This document shows, one piece after another, positions 9,406 to 17,332 of a stretch of DNA of 64,000 nucleotides. The position numbers and the translations under genes were made by a program. The DNA lies in contig NZ_LPWE01000005.1 in the NCBI RefSeq assembly GCF_001723355.1, positions 62,001-126,000 of the forward strand, written 5' to 3'. The notes under the pieces were generated by a model, which saw only the letters and a list, made by a program, of their open reading frames with translations, was not told the DNA's origin and made no database searches. Position 1 is the first letter of the stretch, and the number at the start of each line of letters is the position of its first letter. This DNA comes from Methyloceanibacter stevinii (GTDB taxonomy: Bacteria; Pseudomonadota; Alphaproteobacteria; Rhizobiales; Methyloligellaceae).

Positions 9406-11111
9406 CGGGCTCCCTCGGACGCGAGAGGTGCATGCACGAGCGGCAAATGCACTTGGCGGTCCATGGCGGCGGCCAGCGCCGGATCGTGGGTCGCAACAAT
9501 AAGTGTGCGGCCTTGGTCTTTCAGCCGGCCCAGTGCCTCGATGACGCGCTTCGCGGTATCCGCATCGAGATCGGCCGTCGGTTCGTCTGCGAGAATGACG
9601 TCGCTCTCGTCGAGAGCCGCGCGTGCGATCATCAGGCGCCGCGCCTCGCCGCCCGACACGCCGCCGCCGGTCTCGCCAAGCGTCGTCGCGAGGCCGTGTG
9701 GCAATCGTTCGACGACGTCGCGTGCGCCGGCGATGTCGAGCGCGGGGGCAGGGTCGCGTCCCGTATCGTCCGGGTCGAGCCAAGCGGCAAGCGTCTCGTC
9801 GGGAAAATGGGGCCGCTGAGGGATCAGAGACAACCGCGCACGCCAGGCGTCGGCCGTCTCGGCTCCCAGCGCGTGCCCGCAGACCGTGATGGCGCCTGAA
9901 CTCAGCGGTGCGAGCCCGGCAATGCTTGCGAGCGCCGTCGTCTTGCCGGACCCGCTGGGACCGGTCAGCGCAACCGACTCTCCGGCTTTGAACTCCAGGT
10001 CGGGGAGGGGAAGCGCACGGCCCGGCAAAGACGCGACCGCTTTCGACAGCGCGACGGACGCCGGCCCCTCGATAGGCGCGGCGCGCGTGCCCGTGCCCAC
10101 CAAAGCCACGCGTTCCGCTTCATCGAGCGCGTCGAGGTCGGCGACGACCGCGAAGCCTGCCGCCCGATCGTGCCAGGCGGCGGCGAGGTCGCGCATGGGT
10201 TGGAAGAATTCGGGCGCGATCAGCAGCAGAAATATCCCTTCCCGCAAGCTGAGCGGCGTGCCCCAAGTGCCGAAATTGAGCTCGCCGAGGAGGGAAAAGC
10301 CGACGAAAACGGCCATCATCGCGACGCCGATGGCCGCGAATAGTTCGAGCACGGTCGAGGACAGGAAGGCGATGCGCAGCACCGCCATGCTCTTCTCGCG
10401 CAGGCTCTCGGCCCGCGTCTCGAAATCGCGCGCGGCCCGTTGCGTAGCGCCCAACAAGCGGATGTCGAGCATGGCCGACAGCCGCTCCATCAGCATGTCG
10501 TTCATGGTGCCGATCTCACGCATCTGCTGGCGCGACGCATCCTCCGCCGCCATGCCGACTAGCGCCATGAAGATCGGGATCAGCGGTCCCGAAATCAGAA
10601 GGATCAGGCCCGCGGCCCAGGACACGGTGAAGGCGAGCGCCGCGAGCGCCAGCGGCAGGATCGCCGTGCGCATCATGGCGACGTGGTAGCGCGTCACCCA
10701 TGCCTGAAGCAGCGGCAGTTTCTGTACGGCGAGGGCTGCGATCTCGGCCGATCCCGCCTCGGAAGGGTTGCGCGCCTCGCGCCGGATCAGGATCTCGCGC
10801 TCGCGGGCGATGGTGCGGTCGGCGGCGTCGAACAGAAGACGGCCGGAGAGCCGGTCAAGCGCCGCCCGTATGACGCCCAGTACGACAAAACCCGCGATCG
10901 CGAGCAGCGTATTGTCCGCCATACTCGCGTCCGCGCCCGTGCTCGCGACCCAGACCGAGATGATCCAGGCGATCAGCGCGGCTTGAAGCGGCCAGATGAG
11001 CCCCGCGGCCACGGCGAGCAAGGCGGCACGGCGCAGCGTATCGCGAACGGGCGCAATGATCCGGGCTTGCGCGCGGCGCCGGCTGTCGTCGTGCTCCGTG
11101 CTGTCTTCCAT
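9402..11111 (-). CDS. cydD: ABC exporter subunit CydD
   Basis: Partner of CydC. About 569 residues with an N-terminal six-helix membrane domain, Walker A GPSGSGKTT, signature GVSGGEARRLMIARA and Walker B VILADEPTADLD, then the switch histidine in VATHD. First gene of the cydDCABX run. The frame opens with GTG at 11114, but ATG at 11111 has the better-placed purine stretch GAGACG upstream. The 5' region is shared with the divergent lysozyme-inhibitor gene (155-168 bases between starts). Confidence 0.92.
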   Translation of the reverse strand: MEDSTEHDDSRRRAQARIIAPVRDTLRRAALLAVAAGLIWPLQAALIAWIISVWVASTGADASMADNTLLAIAGFVVLGVIRAALDRLSGRLLFDAADRTIAREREILIRREARNPSEAGSAEIAALAVQKLPLLQAWVTRYHVAMMRTAILPLALAALAFTVSWAAGLILLISGPLIPIFMALVGMAAEDASRQQMREIGTMNDMLMERLSAMLDIRLLGATQRAARDFETRAESLREKSMAVLRIAFLSSTVLELFAAIGVAMMAVFVGFSLLGELNFGTWGTPLSLREGIFLLLIAPEFFQPMRDLAAAWHDRAAGFAVVADLDALDEAERVALVGTGTRAAPIEGPASVALSKAVASLPGRALPLPDLEFKAGESVALTGPSGSGKTTALASIAGLAPLSSGAITVCGHALGAETADAWRARLSLIPQRPHFPDETLAAWLDPDDTGRDPAPALDIAGARDVVERLPHGLATTLGETGGGVSGGEARRLMIARAALDESDVILADEPTADLDADTAKRVIEALGRLKDQGRTLIVATHDPALAAAMDRQVHLPLVHAPLASEGAR

Positions 11112-11278
11112 CACGTCTCTATTATGCCACTCAACGGACCGCCCGCCGGGCGTTGGGCCTGGGGACCGGCCGCGGGAGAGGTTTTGCCATAGCAGATTGA
11201 TCTATGGGGATCCGATCTGCTTTCCGGCTCCGGTTCGCATGCTAAGGTCGGCCTCCCTTTTTCGTCATGGAGCGATCG

Positions 11279-11683
11279 ATGCTTGCCAGATTCCTGCTCA
11301 CACTTCTTCTATTTGGGGCCACTCCGGCCATGGCGCAGGCCCCTGAGGGCCCGTATCTCCCCGATCTGATGAAGGAGCAGCCAGCCTATCTCACGGCCTG
11401 GAAAGAGATGGTCGCGGGCGAAAAGCTGCCGGCATGGGTCGACACGTTCACCAAGACTCAAGGAGCGGTCGCCACGCCGGTGAAGACGATTCCGGTGGCG
11501 GGGCAGCCTCATACGCTCGGCTGGATCTGCAAACCGCACGATTGCGGCGGCAACGAAGTCTATGTGCTGTTCGCGCCCGAAGCGCGCCAGGCGTGGGGCC
11601 TTATGATCAGCGACGACAAGCGCCGCTGGCTCGGCAATCCGGACGCGGCCGTTCAAGCCGCGATCGAGAGCGGCGTCCAGTAG
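11279..11683 (+). CDS. Ivy-family inhibitor of vertebrate (C-type) lysozyme, periplasmic
   Basis: 134 residues with a signal peptide (MLARFLLTLLLFGATPAMAQA). The mature domain carries CKPHDCGGNEVYVLF, the conserved disulfide-bounded inhibitory loop of the Ivy family, which inserts into the lysozyme active site. It also has the usual WLG...A..AAI tail. I choose ATG 11279 because GGAG lies 6 bases upstream; ATG 11267 would have no ribosome binding site. Transcribed divergently from cydD and converging on the sensor kinase gene. Ivy proteins protect against lysozyme and may also limit the cell's own lytic transglycosylases. Confidence 0.85.
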   Translation: MLARFLLTLLLFGATPAMAQAPEGPYLPDLMKEQPAYLTAWKEMVAGEKLPAWVDTFTKTQGAVATPVKTIPVAGQPHTLGWICKPHDCGGNEVYVLFAPEARQAWGLMISDDKRRWLGNPDAAVQAAIESGVQ

Positions 11684-11684
11684 C

Positions 11685-13072
11685 TCACGCCTCGCGCGCC
11701 GGGTTGAGCCGGATCACGGCGGCCTCTTTTGCCGGGATCGACATCTTCACACCGAACTGCCGTTCCGCCGTCTTGAAGGCAGGTCGGCCGACCAAACGTC
11801 GACGATGTCCTTGACGATGGCGAGGCCAAGCCCCGTGCCGGGCACGGAGGTATCGAGGCGCGCACCACGCGTCAGCATTCTGTCCCACTGCTCCGCAGGG
11901 ATTCCGGGCCCGTCGTCGCTCACGACGATGCTGGTCGTGTCCGCGTCGCGCCGCGCGGCGATCGCGACCGTGGATTTGGCATGGCGCACGGCGTTCTCGG
12001 TCAGGTTTCCGATGGCTTCGGACAGATCGTCGGGATCGATCCGCGCGACAATCTCGGACGGAAGATCGAGCTTCCACTTGAGCCGGCGGCCTTCGGGGGT
12101 CCGCTGCATGACGCGCGCCACGCGCGCGGCGACCTCGCCGACATCGGCGGCGACGTTCGGATTGGGCGATGCGATGCGCGCCCGCGAAAGCTGATGGTCC
12201 GCGTGGCGCTGCAGCGCCTGGACGATCTCCTCGATCTCTGCGGCGACTTCGAACTCGCCCTTGCGCTTCAACTGATCCGCGTCGCTCAGAAGCACCTGTA
12301 GCGGCGTTTTCAAGCCGTGCGCGAGATCGGCGGCGCGCAGTCGCGCCCGCTCGACCTGCTGGTCGCGGGCGTCAAGCAGCGCGTCGACTTCCGACGCAAG
12401 CGGCTGGACTTCGTCTGGAAAGCCGCCGCCCAGGCGTCCGCGCGTGCCGGTTCGAATGGCGCCGAGTTTCTGCTGCATGGTGGCGAGCGGCCTCAAGCCG
12501 ACGCGAACCTGGAACCAGGACGCGAGAACGAGCAGGACGCCGATAAAAAGAAGAAACGGTGCGAGCACCGAGGCGAATCGGTACACGGCCGCGGAGACCT
12601 CGGCCGCATCGACGGCGACGGCGGCCTGCGCCGTGGCCCCGCCGAGACGGTCGGAGAGCGCGACGCGGCGCTGGAGCAGATAGAGTTGGCTCCCGTCCGG
12701 CCCCGGCACGCGGTAATGATGCGCCTCGTCGTCGATGTCCCCGTCGGCCGGCAGATCGATCTCGAAGTCCCAGAGCGATCGCGAACGCAGGACGGGTCCG
12801 TCCGGTACGACCACGACCTGCCAGTACCGGCCCGACAAGGGCTGTTCGAAGCGTGGATCGGCCGGGGGCGCGGTCACGGTGAACGTGCCGGCGGCATCCT
12901 TGTCGATACCGGCGATTACCTGATCGAGATAGCCGTCGAGTTCGCCATCCACCCATCGCTCGACGTGATCCCGGAACAGAAATGTCAGGCCGCCGGCCGC
13001 GAGCGCCAGGGCCGTGAGCACGAAGCCGACGGCACCGAGGAGCAGCCGAAACCGCAAGGACGAGAAGCTCAT
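11685..13072 (-). CDS. Sensor histidine kinase, frameshift near the 3' end
   Basis: Inner-membrane receptor kinase. TM helices lie at about 8-32 and 168-188 around a periplasmic sensor of about 135 residues. A HAMP-like linker follows, then a dimerisation helix with the phospho-acceptor His252 (DLAHGLKTPLQ). The ATPase domain has an N-box NLTENAVRHA, G1 DDGPGIP and G2 GTGLGLAIV. The frame breaks near 11795 (TCGGCC, one G short). Repair joins VKDIVDVWSG to RPAFKTAERQFGVKM and ends at 11685. The start overlaps the response-regulator stop by 4 bases. The architecture resembles PhoQ-like kinases. The ligand is unknown. Confidence 0.88.
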
Positions 13073-13737
13073 GCGCTCTCTCCGTTGGCGACGGAGTAGC
13101 CGAACCCGCGCCGGGTCTCGATGGCGCCCGCGCCGAGCTTCTTGCGCAGACGGGTGATGACTGCCTCCAAGGCGTTGGCGTCGCGCGAATCGTCGTCGCC
13201 GTAGAGATGCTCGAGGAGTTCGCCCGCCGGAATGACGCGGCCCTTGTGGTGCATCAGATAAGCCATCAAGCGGTATTCGAGCGGGGACACCTGCACCTGA
13301 ACCCCGTCCACGGCGAGGTGCATCTGCTTGGTGTCGAGCCGCATGTTCCCGGCTTCGAGTATAGGGGTTCCGTGGCCAGCTGCGCGCCGGATCAGAGCAC
13401 GCACGCGCGCCACGAGTTCCTCCATGCGGAAGGGTTTGGCGAGGTAGTCGTCGGCGCCGGCGTCGATGCCCTCAACCCGTTCGGGCCATGCGCCGCGGGC
13501 GGTGAGCACCAGCACGGGCACCTGGCGCCCGGCGGCGCGCCAGCGTTTCAGCACGACCAGCCCATCCATCTTCGGCAAGCCCAGATCGAGGATGATGAGA
13601 TCGTATGCCTCGGTTTCGCCCCGGAACCAGGCGTCCTCGCCGTCGGTGGCCAAGTCGCAGCCATAGCCCGCGGCCGAAAGGGTCCGCGCGATCTCCGAGC
13701 GGATGCGGGCGTCGTCCTCCACGATCAGTATTCGCAT
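13069..13737 (-). CDS. OmpR/PhoB-family response regulator
   Basis: 222 residues. Receiver domain with acidic pocket Glu7-Asp8-Asp9, phospho-acceptor Asp51 (LILDLGLPKMDG), Thr79 and Lys101 (DDYLAKPF). A winged-helix DNA-binding domain follows, ending in ETRRGFGYSVA. First gene of the kinase pair, with ATGA overlap into the kinase. The small PepSY gene upstream ends at 13737, touching this start, so the three form one operon. Direct repeats upstream of the PepSY gene are a plausible binding site. Confidence 0.93.
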   Translation of the reverse strand: MRILIVEDDARIRSEIARTLSAAGYGCDLATDGEDAWFRGETEAYDLIILDLGLPKMDGLVVLKRWRAAGRQVPVLVLTARGAWPERVEGIDAGADDYLAKPFRMEELVARVRALIRRAAGHGTPILEAGNMRLDTKQMHLAVDGVQVQVSPLEYRLMAYLMHHKGRVIPAGELLEHLYGDDDSRDANALEAVITRLRKKLGAGAIETRRGFGYSVANGESA

Positions 13738-14069
13738 TAGTCGTCGTCCTCGATATCGAGGATCTTTCCGGTCGGCGCATCGACTTCGATTTCCCTGACC
13801 TTGCCGTCCGTCCCCAGGATCTTGAGCTCGTAGACATAGGCGCCGTCGTCGAGCTCGAGCTCGACTTCGAGCAGATCGCCCGATGCCTTGTCTCCGGCGC
13901 GTTCGAGGATTTCGGCGAGCGGCAGGACACGGCCTTCTTTCACAAGGCGCCGTGCCTCCTGGTGGCCGACATCGTCACCGCCATAGGCGGCTCCGGCGGC
14001 TATGGCCGCAGTGCAAGCCAGCGCCATAGCGGCAAGCCAAGCGCGGCGATGGAAGAGGGGTCCGGACAT
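13737..14069 (-). CDS. Periplasmic PepSY-domain protein, first gene of the two-component operon
   Basis: 110 residues from ATG 14069. A signal peptide (RRAWLAAMALACTAAIAAGAAYG) precedes one PepSY repeat (ARRLVKEGRVLPLAEILER ... GDLLEVELELDDGAYVYELKIL ... EIEVDAPTGKILDIEDDD). PepSY domains are found in periplasmic protease inhibitors and in small proteins linked to metal- or envelope-responsive two-component systems. The open frame extends to an ATG at 14111, but that would place coding sequence over the CTGACAT direct repeats. The stop overlaps the response-regulator start by one base. Confidence 0.8.
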   Translation of the reverse strand: MSGPLFHRRAWLAAMALACTAAIAAGAAYGGDDVGHQEARRLVKEGRVLPLAEILERAGDKASGDLLEVELELDDGAYVYELKILGTDGKVREIEVDAPTGKILDIEDDD

Positions 14070-14093
14070 AAAAGAGAATGTGGGTGGGAATGG

Positions 14094-14111
14094 CTGACAT
14101 TTCACTGACAT
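14094..14111. promoter_or_regulatory. Tandem CTGACAT direct repeats, candidate response-regulator site
   Basis: CTGACAT at 14094-14100 and 14105-14111, an 11-bp centre spacing. Direct half-sites about one helical turn apart are characteristic of OmpR/PhoB-family regulators. The site lies between two divergent PepSY genes, one of which heads the regulator operon, which points to autoregulation of both sides. Confidence 0.5.
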
Positions 14112-14192
14112 GGCGGGTCAGGGCGCCGTCAGAGGGGTTCTGGCAGGTTCGGCGCAGGCAACAGAACACCGAAAAAACTGAGGAGCAAAACC

Positions 14193-14477
14193 ATGAAGAA
14201 GTATGCCACCACCGCCGTGCTCGGACTGTCGATGCTGATCGCCGTTCCCACCCTCGCCTTGGCCGATCGGGACGCCAATCGCCTGAATGTGCCCCGGGAT
14301 CAGTGGCTGGCGCCCTCCGAGATTGCCGATCGTCTCTCTTCGAAGGGCTACAAGGTCACTGAGATCGAGGCGGACGACGGCGCCTACGAGGCCGACGTCG
14401 TCAAGAACGGCACGCGCATGGAGGTCCATGTGCATCCGGCCACCGGCGAGATCCTCGTGGGCTACGACCGCGACTAG
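14193..14477 (+). CDS. Periplasmic PepSY-domain protein, divergent from the two-component operon
   Basis: 94 residues with a signal peptide (MKKYATTAVLGLSMLIAVPTLALA) and one PepSY repeat (APSEIADRLSSKGYKVTEIEADDGAYEADVV ... EVHVHPATGEILVGYDRD). GAGGAG lies 7 bases upstream of the ATG. Probably a target or accessory of the neighbouring two-component system. Followed by a terminator. Its partner on the other strand has the same fold, so the pair may be an old duplication. Confidence 0.83.
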   Translation: MKKYATTAVLGLSMLIAVPTLALADRDANRLNVPRDQWLAPSEIADRLSSKGYKVTEIEADDGAYEADVVKNGTRMEVHVHPATGEILVGYDRD

Positions 14478-14555
14478 TAGCGTAGGGATATCGCGCGGCG
14501 AAATCGGCCGCGATGTCTCGGCATCCCAAGTGCCGGCTGTGATTTTCATGGCCGC

Positions 14556-14588
14556 CCCGCTCCGAGCCCTTGGAGAGCTCGGGGCGGG
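14556..14588 (+). terminator. Rho-independent terminator of the plus-strand PepSY gene
   Basis: 12-bp stem (14556-14567 with 14577-14588, one G-T pair), 9-base loop, then TTCTTGTTT on the plus strand, about 80 bases after the PepSY stop. Confidence 0.8.
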
Positions 14589-14664
14589 TTCTTGTTTGCT
14601 TCACCGGTCAGACGCGGGCGAGAGCTTTCGCAAAAGTCCGCGTTCTGTTTTTTCTGACGAGACG

Positions 14665-15072
14665 CTACCAATCGAGCTGCGCGCGGCGTAGCTCGACCGC
14701 GCTGACGTCGGGATCACCGGTGATCGCCGTGTCCTGATTGATGCCGTTGTAGTCGACATTGATCCGTCCACGTACTTTGAACTTGAACTTTCCGTCGTTG
14801 CTGGAGAGCTCCGGCGCGCCTTTCCATTTGACCTTCAGGTCGAGAGGCTCGCCGGCCGCGCCACGGTTCGACGAACGCGCCGCGGCGGCTTGGGCCTTGG
14901 CCTCGTGGACCTGGCGTTTCAGCTCTTGCAGCTGCACCTCCATGGCCCGCATCTGCGCTTCCAGCTCGTCGACATCGGCAGCCTTGGCCGCCGGTGCGTC
15001 TGCGATTGAGACAGCAAGCACAGCGATGCTTGCGAGCAGACAGAGTCCACCCTTGTGCAGTTTCCGGTTCAT
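14665..15072 (-). pseudogene. Truncated phosphate-selective (OprO/OprP-type) porin remnant
   Basis: 135 residues: signal peptide, a coiled-coil stretch (VDELEAQMRAMEVQLQELK), and the beginning of a barrel (KFKFKVRGRINVDYNG ... VELRRAQLDW). This is the N-terminal layout of porin O/P proteins, which are usually 400 or more residues. The frame stops at 14665 and no continuation in any frame follows before the facing terminator. It is therefore a remnant after deletion, unlike the frameshifted genes elsewhere in the window. Confidence 0.7.
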
Positions 15073-15141
15073 TGAAAAAGCCCCCGCTTTTTACTAGACG
15101 CCGACGTTCGGTTTTCGGCGTGCCAAGATTTCCGTGTGTTC

Positions 15142-15561
15142 CTAGTCGTCCCTCATGTCGTGCCCGATGCGGGCGAACTCTTCTTGGATGGCTTGATTGG
15201 ATCGCGCGTCGGCGCGCCGGTACGCGTCAACGACCGTGCGGCCGAAGTCGGTAACTCGTGCGCCACCCCCGCCTGAGCCGCCGGGTGAGGTGTTCACGAG
15301 CGTCTTGCCGAACATCTCGTTGAGCGCACTGACGAGGAGCCATGCCCGCCGGTAGGACATGCCCAGCTCCCGCCCTGCGGCAGAGATGGAGCCGACGCGC
15401 TCGATTGTCTCGAGCAGATCTACTTTTCCGGGCCCCAGCACGAGCCCGGGCCGCACCATGATGCGGAGCCGGGGAAAAGGACGCGGTTGAGCCTTGTCCC
15501 GGCCAGACGATGGCCGCGCGCGAGTTGCGTCACCCTTCTTCTTCACCGGCCTCGGATTCAT
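15142..15561 (-). CDS. ModE-like N-terminal winged-helix regulator (no molybdate-binding domain)
   Basis: 139 residues. After a basic tail comes the ModE/LysR-type winged helix: KVDLLETIERVGSISAAGRELGMSYRRAWLLVSALNEMFG, then the wing with a glycine-rich turn (SPGGSGGGGARVTDFG) and a C-terminal helix. This is the DNA-binding half of ModE. The TOBE/Mop domains that bind molybdate are absent, as in the stand-alone lineage common in proteobacteria. A Mo-box-like palindrome lies 41 bases upstream of the start. No mod transport genes are in the window. Confidence 0.82.
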   Translation of the reverse strand: MNPRPVKKKGDATRARPSSGRDKAQPRPFPRLRIMVRPGLVLGPGKVDLLETIERVGSISAAGRELGMSYRRAWLLVSALNEMFGKTLVNTSPGGSGGGGARVTDFGRTVVDAYRRADARSNQAIQEEFARIGHDMRDD

Positions 15562-15939
15562 CGCGGTCGCCTCGCTCGACGCTCATGAGAGCTGCTGCAT
15601 CCGCTATATCCGATCAGATATCGCGGAGCCCAGTGCTGTGTTGGGCGACCTGACGGGCGGAAGAAGCAGACTGCGTGCGGCTCGCGCGCTCGTCGCTCGT
15701 GCAAATGCACGCAGGACGGCGTGGCCGCACATACTTCGAGGTATGCGGTCTTGGAAGGTGTGTCTCGCGGCGACCGCTTCGTGCCGAAGACCCGCAGGAG
15801 GCCGGCATGTTTCGCCACGACGCCTGCCACTAAGACGGGAACGATTTTTACCAAGCTCTTCGGATGGCCGGGCCTATCGCCCACAAACGGCCCTAGTTCG
15901 CGCTGCATACCATACAGACAAACCAAGAGGAGGCGCTGG
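15562..15939. other. Intergenic region between ModE-like and Cys-rich genes
   Basis: 378 bases with no convincing gene; the open frames here lack ribosome binding sites and protein-like composition. It contains the Mo-box-like palindrome (15602-15625) and, near the right end, AGGAGG at 15928-15933 serving the next gene. Confidence 0.6.
15602..15625. promoter_or_regulatory. Candidate ModE-type Mo-box
   Basis: CGCTATAT, 8 bases, ATATCGCG. As I recall the ModE operator (CGnTATAT, 8 bases, ATATAnCG), only one fixed position differs and the spacing is exact. It lies upstream of the ModE-like gene, so autoregulation is likely. Confidence 0.5.
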
Positions 15940-16236
15940 ATGACGTTCAAAGGTTCGAGATCGGCGATCGTGTTTTCCGTGCTCGCGTGTGTCGCGGGTG
16001 CGAGCCCGTCGGTGGCGTGGGCACAAGCCGGCAATATCTCCAAGGATATGGAGACGTATTGCGTCAACGACTACAAGAAATTCTGCGGCGATTACGGGCT
16101 GCAAACCTCGGCACTCAATCTTTGCATGAGGAAGGCGGGTCCGAGCTTGTCGCCGGCGTGCGTCAAAGCACTGGTCCGGGCTGGAAAGATTTCGCAAGCC
16201 GAGGTGGATCGCATTAAGTCACAGATGGGTCGTTAG
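15940..16236 (+). CDS. Small secreted cysteine-containing protein
   Basis: 98 residues: signal peptide (AIVFSVLACVAGASPSVAWA) and a mature part of about 68 residues with four cysteines spaced C-x7-C-x12-C-x10-C (ETYCVNDYKKFCGDYG ... NLCMRKAG ... ACVKALVRAG). The layout resembles Cys-rich repeat (GLG1-like) units, which would form two disulfides in the periplasm. A perfect AGGAGG lies 6 bases upstream of ATG 15940. It ends 9 bases before the solute-binding protein gene, so the two probably form an operon. Function unknown. Confidence 0.75.
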   Translation: MTFKGSRSAIVFSVLACVAGASPSVAWAQAGNISKDMETYCVNDYKKFCGDYGLQTSALNLCMRKAGPSLSPACVKALVRAGKISQAEVDRIKSQMGR

Positions 16237-16245
16237 AGGGTTTCA

Positions 16246-17033
16246 ATGATGAACAAATTTGCTTGTTTCGCTATTACCGCCGCCCTTGGACTTGCCTGCA
16301 GCAATGCCTTTGCGGACGAAAGCTGCACCAAGATTACGGCCACGGGGCATCCGGCCTATCCGGTCATCGCGTTCAAGGACGGCGACAACATCGCCGGCGC
16401 GGCGCCCGAGCTGGTTGCGAAGATTGCCAAAACCCTCAAGGTGCCGCTCGAGTCGAAAGACATGGGCACCTGGGAAGAAGCGCAAGCTGCAACGCGCGAC
16501 GGCAAGGCCGATCTCATCTTCGGCATCTACTACAACGATGAGCGCGCCGGTTATCTCGACTACGTCCAACCCGCGTTCATGTACGACGACGTGGCGGTCT
16601 TTGTGCTCAAGGGCAAGGAGTTCCCTTTCAAGGACAAGAACGATCTGGTCGGCAAGAAGGGTGTGACGAACAAGGGCGAGAGCTACGGCAACGAGTTCGA
16701 TGCTTCATGAAGGACAAGCTCGACGTCACGCGCACGGACGGCATCGGTGAAGCGTTCGAAGCGCTTACGTCGGGAAAGGCCGACTATCTGATCGCGGGCT
16801 ACTATCCCGGCACCGCCGAGGCGGCAAAGGACGGGTTGAAGGACAAGGTCGTCCCGCTCGACCAGGCATTGCTGACCGCCGAGATGTTTGTTGCCTTCTC
16901 CAAGAAGTCGCCGTGCCGGTCTTTGGCCTCAGGCTTCGGCGAGGGCATCACGAACCTGACCACGGACGGAAGCTTCGACGAGATGATCAAAGACGCCTCG
17001 TCAGCTTGGGACAAGGTTCAAGCAAAGAACTAG
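16246..17033 (+). CDS. Periplasmic solute-binding protein (SBP_bac_3 type), one frameshift
   Basis: About 262 residues once one base is restored near 16704 (GATGCTTCATG, one T short). The first part has a signal peptide (MMNKFACFAITAALGLACSNAFA) and the start of the type-II periplasmic fold (APELVAKIAKTLKVPLESKDM, DGKADLIFGIYYNDERAGYLDY). The second part has the hinge return (EAFEALTSGKADYLIAGYY) and the closing ITNLTTDGSFDEMIKD. This family binds amino acids or related small molecules. No ABC permease or ATPase lies alongside, so it may serve as a stand-alone sensor or partner a transporter elsewhere. It follows the small Cys protein gene. Confidence 0.8.
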
Positions 17034-17036
17034 GGC

Positions 17037-17076
17037 GCAAGGCAAGGTGAGCTTGAGAGCGACGCCTTGCCTTTGC
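17037..17076 (+). terminator. Hairpin after the solute-binding protein gene
   Basis: Imperfect inverted repeat around GGCAAGG (17041-17047) and CCTTGCC (17065-17071), directly after the stop. The T-tract is weak, so this is tentative. Confidence 0.35.
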
Positions 17077-17121
17077 CCACGATCGGGTCGCAGCTCGATA
17101 TTTCTGTCTGACTTCAGCGCA

Positions 17122-17150
17122 GCGCCCGCTCTTTGACCTGGAGCGGGCGC
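17122..17150. repeat. Perfect 10-bp inverted repeat
   Basis: GCGCCCGCTC at 17122-17131 and its exact complement at 17141-17150, 9-base loop, in the gap before the MscS gene. There is no T-tract on either side. It could be a terminator relic or a regulator site. Confidence 0.45.
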
Positions 17151-17332
17151 AAGCGCGCCAGGACAACGACGGTGCCCAGCGACAGACGACGCGGGTATCT
17201 CGCTTCGCTCCAACACTTTGGAGCGCGCCGCTGCGTCACTTCTTCCGATCAACGACAACACGCTTATTGGATCAGAATTCTCTGATTGGGGCCTGAGCAC
17301 GTAGGGCCGTCGAAAACGGAAGGACGCCGACG

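Noticed and set aside
15558-16067. A 169-codon minus-strand frame before the Cys-rich gene
   Set aside because: No ribosome site or domain; covers the start of a well-supported secreted protein and the Mo-box.
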